DNA from: Pseudopedobacter sp043763845
Lineage (GTDB): Bacteria > Bacteroidota > Bacteroidia > Sphingobacteriales > Sphingobacteriaceae
DNA: 43,955 nt
NCBI GenBank assembly: GCA_043763845.1
Contig: JAYULE010000120.1
Span: forward strand, 1 to 43,955
Direction of reading: 5' to 3'
Shown here: one piece after another, positions 1-8,196 of the stretch
How positions within the stretch are numbered: position 1 is the stretch's first letter
Layout: each line of letters opens with the position of its first letter
The notes under the pieces: generated by a model
The model's input: the letters and a program-made list of their open reading frames with translations, nothing else
Databases searched by the model: none
What the model was told of the DNA's origin: nothing
Translations under genes and position numbers: made by a program

Positions 1-61
1 CCGATATTTTAACCCAGCTATGAAGCGAAATTATTACGCAGGCTTAGGGATTATTCTATAA
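1..61 (+). CDS. C-terminal end of an outer-membrane beta-barrel protein, probably a TonB-dependent receptor (partial)
   Basis: The frame that starts at base 2 is open to the TAA at 59-61 and reads as 19 residues ending RNYYAGLGIIL. The pattern Arg-Asn-Tyr-Tyr-x-Gly-Leu-x-Ile is typical of the last transmembrane strand of TonB-dependent receptors and related Bacteroidota barrels, which end in alternating hydrophobic residues recognised by BamA. Everything upstream lies outside the window, so the substrate cannot be inferred. The call rests on one short motif. It faces the lysine transaminase gene, which is convergent, with about 125 bases between the two stops. Confidence 0.5.
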   Translation, partial: RYFNPAMKRNYYAGLGIIL

Positions 62-185
62 AAATGGCTGATTTACCTATTTTCTTCTAAAATATTTAAG
101 AAATAAATTTTAAAAATTTGAGTAAAATATGTTGTGTAAGCTAATGATTTAAAGCTGAGTCAATTTCAAATGGTTTTGGGTCAGC

Positions 186-1517
186 TTAAATACTCTCCAA
201 TACTTTTTTCATCAAATCCAAACCCTCATCAATATGTTGTTTTTGCATAATAAGTGCAGGTCTAAAGCGTATGGTATGTGTGCCGCAACCTAAAAATAGT
301 ACATTATGTTTAAAACCTTGGTTAATAAAGCGGTTACGGGTTTGGTTATCGGCAAAATCAAAAGCTGTTAGCAAACCACGTCCGCGTACATTGCTTATTC
401 TGTCATCTTTTAAGGCGATTTTTTGTAACCCATCTTGTAAATATTGCCCAACCTCAGCTGCATTATCGCACAAATTATCTTCCTCAATAATTTCTAATAT
501 TTTAGATGCCCGCACCATATCAACCAAATTACCTCCCCAAGTAGAGTTTATACGAGAAGGAACTCTAAAAACATTGTTTTCAATTTCATCAATTCGGCCG
601 CCAGCCAAAACACCACAAACCTGCATTTTTTTGCCAAAAGCTATTATATCGGGGCGAGCTTTTTCTCCAAAATGTTGGTGGCACCAAAATTTACCGCTTA
701 AACCAACGCCAGTTTGCACTTCATCGTAAATTAGTAAGGCATCGTTTTCGTCGCAAATTAAGCGTAATTGCTCTAAAAATTCTTGCCTTACGTGGTTATC
801 GCCACCTTCGGCTTGTATGGGTTCAATAATTATGGCGCAAATATCATCGGGGTTTTGGGCAAAAGCAGTTTTAATTTGTTGTATCGATAGCTTTTCTCGC
901 TCTACCAAATCATCGTGGTTGGCATCCCCGTAAGGGAATTTAATTTTTGGAATACTTACCCGTGGCCAGTTAAATTGGGCGTACCATTTGGTTTTATCGG
1001 GCAGGGTGTTGGTTAAACTTAGTGTATAGCCAGTTCGGCCATGAAAAGCTTGGTCGAAATGTAAAACTTGCAAACCTTTCTCGTGGCGGTAACCTTTGGC
1101 AAAGTTTTTTTGCACTTTCCAGTCCATAGCAGCTTTTAGCGCATTTTCAATAGCTAAACCTCCGCCAGCAATAAAAAAAGCGTGAGGCAAATAGTAGGGT
1201 ATGCCTACTCTCGAAAATGTTTCAACAAATTGCGCATATTGTGTAGTATAAATATCTGAGTTTGATGGGTTGCCTAATGCTGCCAACAATAAGTTTTTTT
1301 TAAACTCCTCATCGTTAAGCATTTTTGGGTGGTTGTATCCCAACGGAACCGATGCAAAGCAAGTAAAAAAATCCAGCATGGTACGTTTATGTTTCGAGTC
1401 GTAAAAATACACCCCTTGGCTTTTTTCTAAATCAAAAGTAAGGTCGTAGCCATCGGTAAGTAAGTGTTTACTTAAAACTTGTTGCACATTATTTGGCGAA
1501 GTTGATATTTTGTACAT
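186..1517 (-). CDS. lat: L-lysine 6-transaminase (lysine epsilon-aminotransferase)
   Basis: A class III PLP-dependent aminotransferase of 443 residues. The family moves the epsilon-amino group of L-lysine to 2-oxoglutarate, giving 2-aminoadipate 6-semialdehyde and glutamate in the cytosol. Seen in the protein: the PLP-ring aspartate in YDEVQTG (about residue 265), the Schiff-base lysine in FGKKMQVCG (296 or 297; the Lat family shares this FGKK-QVCG signature), and the early motif FFTCFASVPLGYNHPK. The ATG at 1517 is chosen because MYKISTSPNN matches where the family begins; the open frame reaches 1574, but the extra 19 codons run into a repeat. It stands alone, with no lysine-degradation partner nearby. 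Related ornithine/acetylornithine aminotransferases are the main alternative, but the FGKK-QVCG segment favours Lat. Confidence 0.85.
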   Translation of the reverse strand: MYKISTSPNNVQQVLSKHLLTDGYDLTFDLEKSQGVYFYDSKHKRTMLDFFTCFASVPLGYNHPKMLNDEEFKKNLLLAALGNPSNSDIYTTQYAQFVETFSRVGIPYYLPHAFFIAGGGLAIENALKAAMDWKVQKNFAKGYRHEKGLQVLHFDQAFHGRTGYTLSLTNTLPDKTKWYAQFNWPRVSIPKIKFPYGDANHDDLVEREKLSIQQIKTAFAQNPDDICAIIIEPIQAEGGDNHVRQEFLEQLRLICDENDALLIYDEVQTGVGLSGKFWCHQHFGEKARPDIIAFGKKMQVCGVLAGGRIDEIENNVFRVPSRINSTWGGNLVDMVRASKILEIIEEDNLCDNAAEVGQYLQDGLQKIALKDDRISNVRGRGLLTAFDFADNQTRNRFINQGFKHNVLFLGCGTHTIRFRPALIMQKQHIDEGLDLMKKVLESI

Positions 1518-1593
1518 AGTATGTAGAATTAAAAATGTGAAAGCGTTTAAATTATTGGGTGTTCCCCCTCTCAAAAAAGGGGGCGGGCTTCCT

Positions 1594-1635
1594 GCCTACC
1601 GGCAGGCAGGTGCGCTCACCTGCCTGCCGGTAGGC
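1594..1635. repeat. REP-like perfect palindrome (19-bp arms, 4-base loop)
   Basis: The left arm 1594-1612 and right arm 1617-1635 are exact reverse complements around the loop CGCT. Each arm also contains smaller inverted motifs (CTGCC/GGCAG). It is far more G+C-rich than its surroundings and sits in the 428-base gap between lat and the DUF2064 gene. Just upstream, CCCCC (1564-1568) can pair with GGGGG (1579-1583), and the G+C-rich tail continues to about 1700. This layout resembles dispersed REP-type intergenic elements. No second copy is present in the window, so dispersal is inferred. Confidence 0.7.
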
Positions 1636-1918
1636 AAGGTAGTCCTCGGTTTGCTGCGTTGCCTTGCAAACCTGTGGGCTAACCGCTGCAATCCCTAACA
1701 CAAATGGTGCTAAAAATCAAAATCCAAATTAAACAAAAAACCCCATAAAAGAAGGGTAGAGGCTGTTTTTTTAATAATTTAAAAATATGCTTTAAACAGT
1801 TTAAACTTGGTTTCTATACTGTTTTGCAAAATAGGTTATTGCAAATTAAACATTGGTAAATTTTATTGAAGTAAAAATCATCAAATTAGGTTTTAATGCC
1901 ACTAAATTTTAAAAACAA

Positions 1919-1926
1919 TATCTTTG
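1919..1926 (+). promoter_or_regulatory. TAnnTTTG -7 promoter box for the DUF2064 gene
   Basis: TATCTTTG lies 19 bases before the ATG at 1946 and matches the Bacteroidota -7 consensus TAnnTTTG exactly. No good TTTG -33 box is seen at 19-21 bases upstream, so this is a single-box assignment. Confidence 0.5.
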
Positions 1927-1945
1927 CAAAAAGAATTGATATTAA

Positions 1946-2545
1946 ATGACACGAGCTTTAATCATATTTTTAAAACACCGCCATTTGGGCGAATGCAAAA
2001 CCCGTTTAGCAAAAACCATAGGCGATGTAAATGCTTTAAAAATTTATGAGATACTTTTAAATCATACCCATCAAATTACCAAAAACTTGTACGTAGAAAA
2101 ATATTTGTATTTTGATAAACCTAACATAAACCCTTTAAATTGGGACGGCAATTATAAAATAGCATACCAAAATAAAGCCGATTTAGGGGGTAAAATGCAA
2201 CAGGCTTTCGCCGAAGTTTTTGATAAACAGCATTATCCCGTTATTATTATTGGTACCAATTGTATTGAAATTACTAGCCAAATAATTAACGATGCCTACC
2301 GCCAATTAAACCATTACGATGTTGTTATTGGGCCGGCAAAAGATGGCGGCTATTATATGTTAGGATTAAATAGCCCCACACCGCAAATTTTCGAAAATAT
2401 AGAATGGAGTACCAATACCGTATTATCCGATACTATAAAAGCAGTACAAAATTTAGGTTTAAGTTATTGTTTTATGCCAGTTTTATCCGACATTGATGTT
2501 GAGGAAGATTTAACAGATGAATTGCGTTTGGCAATTGAGTTGTAA
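1946..2545 (+). CDS. TIGR04282/DUF2064 family glycosyltransferase-like protein
   Basis: A 199-residue protein of the DUF2064 family (TIGR04282), a GT-A-like nucleotidyltransferase/glycosyltransferase fold. Members occur beside radical-SAM genes and in arsenosugar biosynthesis; the exact substrate of most is unknown. Recognisable features: N-terminal ALIIFLKHRHLGECKTRLAK (nucleotide-binding, lysine/arginine rich), a central IIIGTNCIEIT (usual family form GTDCP; here Asn replaces the acidic residue), GPAKDGGYYMLGL, and the ending DIDVEEDL. Length is normal for the family. No radical-SAM partner is adjacent. It converges with cysM, 21 bases between stops. The family is secure, the reaction is not. 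Confidence 0.8.
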   Translation: MTRALIIFLKHRHLGECKTRLAKTIGDVNALKIYEILLNHTHQITKNLYVEKYLYFDKPNINPLNWDGNYKIAYQNKADLGGKMQQAFAEVFDKQHYPVIIIGTNCIEITSQIINDAYRQLNHYDVVIGPAKDGGYYMLGLNSPTPQIFENIEWSTNTVLSDTIKAVQNLGLSYCFMPVLSDIDVEEDLTDELRLAIEL

Positions 2546-2566
2546 ATATATAGCCTATTATTAATG

Positions 2567-3439
2567 TTACGCAAACAAATTGCTACTTAAATACCTATCG
2601 CCACGGTCGCAAATTATAAAAACAATGTGTCCTCTTTCTAATTCGCCTGCTAATTTTAGTGCTGCCCATAACCCACCCCCCGAACTCATACCAGCAAAAA
2701 CACCCTCTTCTTTAGCCAATTTACGAGCCATAAAAGTTGCATCAGCTTCGCTAACATCAATAATTCTATCTACCCGTGAAGCATCAAAAATTTTAGGCAT
2801 ATAAGCTGCAGGCCATCGGCGTATGCCGGGTATGCTAGAACCTTCGGTTGGTTGGCAACCTACAATTTGTAGGTCAGGGTTTAGTTCTTTTAGAAACATA
2901 GATGTCCCCATAATTGTGCCTGTTGTACCCATAGAGCTTACAAAATGAGTTATCTTACCTGCTGTATCACGCCAAATTTCGGGGCCGGTTGTTTTGTAAT
3001 GAGCTAAGTAATTATCGGGATTTGCAAATTGGTTTACTAAAAAATAATTGGGTTGTTTTGCTTTTTCTTCGGCATAATCACGGCAAATTTCAATAGTTTC
3101 TAGAAGGGTGACTTTTGCACCAAAAGCTTGCATAGTTAAAGTACGCTCGCGGGTTGATGAATTAGGCATCACCAGTTCTATATTTAAATTAAATAAGGAT
3201 GCTATCATGGCCAATGCAATACCTGTATTACCGCTTGTGGCCTCAATAAGTTTTGTGTTATTTGTTATTTCTCCTCGCTGTAAAGCACTGTTAATCATAT
3301 TGTAAGCGGCTCTGTCTTTAACGCTTCCACCCGGGTTATTTCCTTCTAGTTTGCCAAAAATTTTAACGTTTGGGTTTAGGTTTAGTTTTCTTATTTCAAC
3401 CAATGGCGTATTGCCAATTAAATCTATAATTCCAGCCAT
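2567..3439 (-). CDS. cysM: Cysteine synthase, CysM type (O-acetylserine sulfhydrylase B)
   Basis: A 290-residue fold-type II PLP enzyme that makes L-cysteine from O-acetyl-L-serine and sulfide (CysM types also accept thiosulfate). The PLP lysine is K41 in NNPGGSVKDR, the substrate loop is ATSGNTG, and the phosphate-binding glycine loop is SSMGTTGTIMG. The start at 3439 gives MAGIIDLIGNTPLVE, the usual N terminus, and lies one base after the end of cysE; an earlier in-frame ATG at 3499 would overlap cysE by 59 bases and add 20 unconserved residues. The pair cysE-cysM forms a two-gene operon for the two last steps of cysteine synthesis. CysK is the alternative; the NNPGGSVKDR form and the short length favour CysM. 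Confidence 0.9.
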   Translation of the reverse strand: MAGIIDLIGNTPLVEIRKLNLNPNVKIFGKLEGNNPGGSVKDRAAYNMINSALQRGEITNNTKLIEATSGNTGIALAMIASLFNLNIELVMPNSSTRERTLTMQAFGAKVTLLETIEICRDYAEEKAKQPNYFLVNQFANPDNYLAHYKTTGPEIWRDTAGKITHFVSSMGTTGTIMGTSMFLKELNPDLQIVGCQPTEGSSIPGIRRWPAAYMPKIFDASRVDRIIDVSEADATFMARKLAKEEGVFAGMSSGGGLWAALKLAGELERGHIVFIICDRGDRYLSSNLFA

Positions 3440-3440
3440 G

Positions 3441-4256
3441 TTATTTATTTTCAATAATTTTTGTGCCACTTTCGTAATACACTTTTGTATAATCGGCAAC
3501 GCTATGGGTTAACCAAACATTACCGCCTATAACACAATGGTTGCCAATTATAGTTTGACCACCTAAAATTGTAGCTCCCGAATATATTACCACATAATTA
3601 CCCACCGTGGGGTGTCGTTTTATACCTGCCATTTGTTTTTCTACACTTAAAGCACCTAAAGTAACTCCCTGATAAATTTTTACATGATGGCCAATTTCTA
3701 CCGTTTCACCAATTACTACACCTGTACCGTGGTCTATATGCAAATATTCTCCAATTTGTGCAGCTGGGTGAATATCAATACCGGTAACTGTGTGCGCATA
3801 TTCGGTTAAAATTCGGGGTAAAAGCGGAATATCTAATTTTAATAAGGCATTTGCTATTCTGTAAAACGATACCGCATAAAAACCCGGATAAGTTCTTATA
3901 ACTTCAAATTCGCTTATAGCGGCGGGGTCACCGTCTAATAATGCCTCAATATCAGTATTTAATAGCGAATATAAGGTTGGCAGGTTATCAAAAAACTGTT
4001 TTGTTTTACCTTCATTATTGCAATTATTACAAGCTGTAGTTGCATTAAGAATGGCAGTTAATTCGCTAGCTAAAGCATCAAACTGTGCTTGCATATCATC
4101 TAGCGAAGTAAATAATTTTAAAGCTTGTTCTGGAAATAAAAAACCAATTAGGTTTTTAGCCCAAGCCGAAACTTTACTGTTAGAAGGTACAAGTTGTAAA
4201 TGCTTTTGCCTATCAAATATTTTTTGAAATAAAAGTGTGTTGTTTTGATATGCCAT
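3441..4256 (-). CDS. cysE: Serine O-acetyltransferase (CysE/EpsC type)
   Basis: A 271-residue protein that acetylates L-serine with acetyl-CoA, the committed step of cysteine synthesis. About 130 N-terminal residues form a helical region. They are followed by the SAT signature (GFYAVSFYRIANALL, then DIHPAAQIGEYLHIDHGTG) and left-handed beta-helix hexapeptide repeats to the C terminus. The catalytic histidines are expected in the DIHP and IDHGTG segments. The gene lies directly upstream of cysM with one base between, so co-transcription is very likely. The C terminus ends KIIENK without the Ile tail that inserts into CysK in enterobacteria, so complex formation with the sulfhydrylase should not be assumed. 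Confidence 0.9.
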   Translation of the reverse strand: MAYQNNTLLFQKIFDRQKHLQLVPSNSKVSAWAKNLIGFLFPEQALKLFTSLDDMQAQFDALASELTAILNATTACNNCNNEGKTKQFFDNLPTLYSLLNTDIEALLDGDPAAISEFEVIRTYPGFYAVSFYRIANALLKLDIPLLPRILTEYAHTVTGIDIHPAAQIGEYLHIDHGTGVVIGETVEIGHHVKIYQGVTLGALSVEKQMAGIKRHPTVGNYVVIYSGATILGGQTIIGNHCVIGGNVWLTHSVADYTKVYYESGTKIIENK

Positions 4257-4327
4257 TTATTAGCTTTTTTTATGCAATTTTAAATAAAAATTACCTTACA
4301 ATTAATGTTAAAATGTAATTATTAAAC

Positions 4328-4362
4328 AAAACGCCTCGTTTGCAAAGCAAACGAGGCGTTTT
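4328..4362. terminator. Bidirectional hairpin terminator (16-bp perfect stem)
   Basis: The arms 4328-4343 and 4347-4362 are exact reverse complements around a 3-base AAA loop. The outer ends are A-rich on one side and T-rich on the other, so the hairpin can serve both strands. It lies just past the stop of the Hc1-like gene (- strand, 4382) and upstream of cysE, insulating the two minus-strand units. Confidence 0.85.
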
Positions 4363-4381
4363 AGTTTAAGTGGTAAAAATA

Positions 4382-4567
4382 TTATTTTCCAGCTTCTTTG
4401 TTTTTTGTTTCTTGAACCTCTAAACGTATTGCTTGAGATAAGTTTTTTAAATCTTGCATTGCTTTTCTAACTCTTGTACCAGCAGCACTGTTACCTTTGT
4501 TGTAAAACTTGTCTGCATCGCCTTCTAAATCCGCGATTAATTTTTTTACTTCTTCAAATTTTTTCAT
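4382..4567 (-). CDS. Histone H1-like protein Hc1 family (small DNA-binding protein)
   Basis: A 61-residue, lysine-rich, helical protein that begins MKKFEEVKKLIADLEGDADK and contains FYNKGNSAAGTRVRKAMQDLK, the hallmark of the Hc1-like histone family (Pfam Histone_Hc) widespread in Bacteroidota. The family is related in sequence to chlamydial Hc1 and is presumed to bind the nucleoid; in Bacteroidota the function is not well established. The length is normal for the phylum's short form, which lacks the long Lys/Ala tail of chlamydial proteins. It is transcribed alone: the hairpin at 4328-4362 ends it and nearly 400 bases of non-coding DNA precede it. Confidence 0.85.
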   Translation of the reverse strand: MKKFEEVKKLIADLEGDADKFYNKGNSAAGTRVRKAMQDLKNLSQAIRLEVQETKNKEAGK

Positions 4568-4953
4568 TTTATTTAATCAATTAGGTTAATAAATGGTTTG
4601 TGTTTTTGTTTATAAAGCTAATGTATAATGTTTTTTTTAAATAAAGAATAATATAAAAATTAAAAAACAGCTTTAAAATGCTTATTTATCCACATTTAGA
4701 AAGTTTGTTAGTAATGCTACTGTTACAATTATGTATAAATGCTTAATAATCAAAAAGTTGTTTTATCAATTGTTTGTTTAAAATCCATTGCTAAAATAAT
4801 AACCAAAAAAACAAAAAGTAGATTATTGCGTAGTTAAAAAGTAAATAGTACTTATTAATTAAATAAAGCAAGTTTTTAAATCATTTACTGCGAACATTAA
4901 TTTGAAGAGAAGAGGTAAAATTTTTTCTAGCGGTTATATATCTTAATTTTCTT
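4568..4953. other. 386-base intergenic gap with one perfect DnaA-box sequence
   Basis: The gap between the Hc1-like gene and the end of priA contains no open frame worth calling. It is very A+T-rich. It contains TTATCCACA (4686-4694), identical to the consensus DnaA box, as a single copy. I see no box cluster or adjacent dnaA/dnaN genes, so this is not called an origin. The promoter of the Hc1-like gene must lie here, but no exact TAnnTTTG box was found on the minus strand near its start. Confidence 0.5.
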
Positions 4954-7431
4954 CTAATATGGGTCAACATCTACACTCAAAAAAGCCGCTTTATTTAGTT
5001 TGTTTTGGTAAAAAGCGGCAAATTTTATTTTTAACAAATCTTTTACTTTTACAATTGATTGTGTTTGCCTATCTACCTTTATCATAATTGTTTGTATATA
5101 ATATGTACGTATGCGGCCAACTAAGGGTATTTGTGGCCCTAAAACTTTATCGCCTAAAACTTTGCGAAGTTCTATAGAAAAGTATTCGGCAATGGCTTGC
5201 AGTTTTAAAAAATCCTTGTGTTTTACATCAATTTGTATAATTCGGGTGTAGGGTGGGTAATTAAATTGTTTGCGTTCGGCAAGTTCATCGGTAAACATAC
5301 CAACAAAATTATTTTCAACCACTTGCTCTATAATGCGGTTTTTAACATCGTAGGCTTGTATAATTACTTTTCCTTGTGTATCACGTCGGCCTGCCCTGCC
5401 TGCTACTTGCGCTAGCATTTGATACGTTCGTTCGTAGGCCCTAAAATCTGGAAACTTTAACATACTATCTGCATTTATAATTCCAATTGTAGAAACGTTA
5501 CCAAAATCTAATCCCTTGGCAACCATTTGTGTACCAACTAAAATATCTATTTTTCCTTCTTCAAAAGTGCTTAAGATTTGTTGGTGACCGTTTTTGTTTC
5601 GTGTGGTATCGTAATCCATACGGCCAACATTATAATTGGGCAAAAGTACTTTTATATCGTCTTCTATTTTTTCGGTACCGTAGCCTTTTTGCTCAATATG
5701 TGTACTGCCACAAGCTAAACATTTTACAATATTTTCTTCTTGGTAGCCACAATAATGGCAGTGCATTTTGTTTGAACTTTTATGGTAGGTTAAACTAACA
5801 TCGCAATTAATGCACTTGGGCGTGTTTCCGCAAGTTTTGCAAATTAAAATAGGTACATAGCCTCGGCGATTTTGAAAAAGTATTACCTGTTCTTTCTTAG
5901 CCAAAGCCAGTTCCATTTGTGCAAGTAAAACAGTAGTAAAGTTTTCTTTTATAATTTTTTTTTGAGTTTCCTCGGCAATACTAGCTACTTCAATTTTTGG
6001 CATTTGCACTCCGCCATAGCGGTTTAATAACTTTACTAAACCATATTTACCAGTTTGTGCGTTAAAATAAGTTTCAATAGATGGCGTTGCAGAACCTAGT
6101 ATTATATTGGCTTTGTGCATACCCGCCAACACAATTGCGGTATCGCGGGCATTGTAACGTGGGGCAGGGTCGTACTGCTTATAGCTTGCTTCGTGTTCTT
6201 CATCAACAATTATTAAACCCAAATTGGCAAAAGGTAAAAACACGGCCGACCTAGCTCCTAAAACTACTTTACATTCATTTTTAAGTACTTTTTGCCAAAC
6301 TTCCGCTCGTTCGTTATCGTTAAATTTGCTGTGGTAAACCACAATTTTATCGGCAAAATATTTTTTTAATCGCTCTATAATTTGGGTAGTTAAGGCAATT
6401 TCGGGTAATAAATACAAAACCTGTTTTTCTTGAGCAATCGCATCTTCTATTAAACGTATATAAATTTGGGTTTTTCCCGATGAAGTTACACCGTATAACA
6501 AGGTAACAGGCAAAGTAGTAAAATAATGTTTTATAGCTTTTAAAGCAACATCTTGGTAGGGGTTTAAAGTAAAACTATCGGTAAGTTCGTTGTCGTATTT
6601 TGTTAACCTACTTACAATTTTATAATCGGCAATAAAAATATCTTTATCAATTAATGCTTTAATAACGGCTGCGGTTGCACCGCTAGTTTCGGTTAATTTG
6701 GTTTTGGTAATTTCATCAATTTGTTTGCTTAGCTGCAAGTAGGCCAATAAAACATCTAATTGCTTGGGTGCTTTTTCTAGGTGGTTAAATAACTGTTTTA
6801 AAGCCTCGGGGTTATTATAAGTTTGATTTAAAGTTATTAAAACAATGGTTTTAGGTTTGTATTTTTGGTTTATCTCCTCAAAAATAAAAATTGCTTTTTT
6901 ATCGAAAAGTGAGCGAAGGATTGAAAAAACATTTTTTTGCCCCAATATTTTATTAATATCACTTATCAATAATTCTTTTTGAATTTCTAAAGCCTCAACT
7001 ACTACAAATTCTTTATCATTTAAATCAGATTTATCAAAATTTTCTTCTGTATTTAAAACTATACGAGTTTCGCTTGCCAACTTTAAAGCCGATGGTAAGG
7101 CAGCTTGCATAACTTCGCCCAAATGGCACATGTAATAATTTGCCATCCAATGCCATAAATCTAGCTGTATAGCGTTTACAATAGGCTGGTCGTCAATAAC
7201 ATCTAATAAATATTTAGCTTCGTAACGCTGGGGCGGATTTTGGCCGATAGATAAAATAATAGCTGTATATATTTTACTTTTACCAAATTGTACTACTGCC
7301 CGTTTGCCTATTGCAACTTTATTATTTTGTTCGTAAGGTACACGATAAGTAAAAGTGTTAGCCACAGCAAGAGGTAAAATTACCTCTACAAATAGGGTTT
7401 TACGGGCAATTGCCGATTCGAAATCTATCAT
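4954..7431 (-). CDS. priA: Primosomal protein N' (replication restart helicase PriA)
   Basis: An 825-residue superfamily 2 helicase that recognises stalled forks and reloads the replicative helicase. Domains in order: N-terminal 3'-DNA-binding and winged-helix region (about 1-290), Walker A GVTSSGKT at 314-321, Walker B DEEH at 410-413, and a zinc-binding segment with eight cysteines (531, 534, 540, 543, 558, 561, 571, 574), followed by the second helicase lobe with the QVAGRAGR motif and the C-terminal domain. All key elements are intact. Its ATG overlaps the stop of the upstream DUF423 gene by four bases (ATGA), so the two are translationally coupled. Confidence 0.96.
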   Translation of the reverse strand: MIDFESAIARKTLFVEVILPLAVANTFTYRVPYEQNNKVAIGKRAVVQFGKSKIYTAIILSIGQNPPQRYEAKYLLDVIDDQPIVNAIQLDLWHWMANYYMCHLGEVMQAALPSALKLASETRIVLNTEENFDKSDLNDKEFVVVEALEIQKELLISDINKILGQKNVFSILRSLFDKKAIFIFEEINQKYKPKTIVLITLNQTYNNPEALKQLFNHLEKAPKQLDVLLAYLQLSKQIDEITKTKLTETSGATAAVIKALIDKDIFIADYKIVSRLTKYDNELTDSFTLNPYQDVALKAIKHYFTTLPVTLLYGVTSSGKTQIYIRLIEDAIAQEKQVLYLLPEIALTTQIIERLKKYFADKIVVYHSKFNDNERAEVWQKVLKNECKVVLGARSAVFLPFANLGLIIVDEEHEASYKQYDPAPRYNARDTAIVLAGMHKANIILGSATPSIETYFNAQTGKYGLVKLLNRYGGVQMPKIEVASIAEETQKKIIKENFTTVLLAQMELALAKKEQVILFQNRRGYVPILICKTCGNTPKCINCDVSLTYHKSSNKMHCHYCGYQEENIVKCLACGSTHIEQKGYGTEKIEDDIKVLLPNYNVGRMDYDTTRNKNGHQQILSTFEEGKIDILVGTQMVAKGLDFGNVSTIGIINADSMLKFPDFRAYERTYQMLAQVAGRAGRRDTQGKVIIQAYDVKNRIIEQVVENNFVGMFTDELAERKQFNYPPYTRIIQIDVKHKDFLKLQAIAEYFSIELRKVLGDKVLGPQIPLVGRIRTYYIQTIMIKVDRQTQSIVKVKDLLKIKFAAFYQNKLNKAAFLSVDVDPY

Positions 7432-7817
7432 TTATCTGCTTTTAATACACCTAATAAAATACCCAACCACCCCAACATAAAAAACAAACCGCCAATTGGA
7501 GTAATTGGACCTAAATATTTTAACCAAGGCGCACCTAAAAAATCTTTTAAAGCCAACAAAAATAGCGAGCCCGAGAATAAAATTATTCCTAACACAAAAC
7601 CGTAAAAGCTAAGTTTGGTATAATTTGGTTTTATATTGCTTAAAGTAGATAAAAAGAGTAAAGCAAAAGTATGGTAAAATTGATATTGTATGCCTGTTTG
7701 CCAAATGCTTAGCATATTTGGCGAAACTATATTTTTTAAACTATGCGCACCAAAAGCCCCTAAAATAACCGCTATTAAACCAAATATTGATGCCCAAATT
7801 ATTGCCTTCTTTTTCAT
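7428..7817 (-). CDS. DUF423 family small membrane protein
   Basis: A 129-residue integral membrane protein with four predicted hydrophobic segments (about 5-24, 45-62, 70-90, 100-125). It has the DUF423 signature near the N terminus, where LGAFGAHSLK is followed by a Trp-Gln-x-Gly-x-x-Tyr-x-x-x-His segment. The family (E. coli YgdD) has no established biochemical role. The gene is the first of a two-gene unit with priA, overlapping by ATGA. The pairing says little about function, since priA is housekeeping. Confidence 0.85.
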   Translation of the reverse strand: MKKKAIIWASIFGLIAVILGAFGAHSLKNIVSPNMLSIWQTGIQYQFYHTFALLFLSTLSNIKPNYTKLSFYGFVLGIILFSGSLFLLALKDFLGAPWLKYLGPITPIGGLFFMLGWLGILLGVLKADK

Positions 7818-8196
7818 TTTGTTTTGATGATTATGCTAAGATAATAAAACCTATTATTTTTTTAAATAGATTTTATTATTGAACGTAGCATAATTAACAA
7901 TTTAGAATTTAAATTTCTTTTTTTAATGTGAAAGAGGTTTGATTTTGAAATTTATACTTAAAGCAGAAAACAATTATTACAAATTTTTTATGGTTGTCTT
8001 AAAATTTAATGATAATTACGTTTTATGCCTCTATAAATGGATACTGAAATATATTAATGCTAAATATTTTACCATTGGTATAATTAAGGTTTTATTTTTT
8101 AGTTATAGTTTACTCATTGTTTATCGTAACTTATAATTTCTTGTTATTAGATTCAATTAGTTTTAAAAACTCTATTTTTGTTTTATAAATTACCTG
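7818..8196. other. 379-base divergent intergenic gap
   Basis: The gap separates the divergent DUF423 gene and the 8197 gene. A 65-codon frame (7939-8136) is present, but its residues are those expected of random A+T-rich DNA and it is not called. TATTTTTG at 8173-8180 matches the TAnnTTTG box and lies 16 bases before the ATG at 8197, so it is the likely promoter of the 8197-11342 unit; no TTTG is seen at the proper -33 distance. Nothing else was recognised. Confidence 0.4.

Noticed and set aside
1510..1698. 62-codon plus-strand frame through the palindrome
   Set aside because: The translation is mostly the palindrome itself (Leu-Pro-Ala-Tyr-Arg repeats) and antisense to the start of lat.
4686..4694. 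Perfect DnaA box TTATCCACA near priA
   Set aside because: It is a single box without a cluster, AT-rich unwinding repeats or dnaA/dnaN nearby. One 9-mer in an A+T-rich genome can occur by chance, so no origin is called.
7939..8136. 65-codon plus-strand frame
   Set aside because: Composition (Phe, Tyr, Leu, Ile rich with no recognisable pattern) is what random A+T-rich DNA yields; it lies in a divergent promoter gap.
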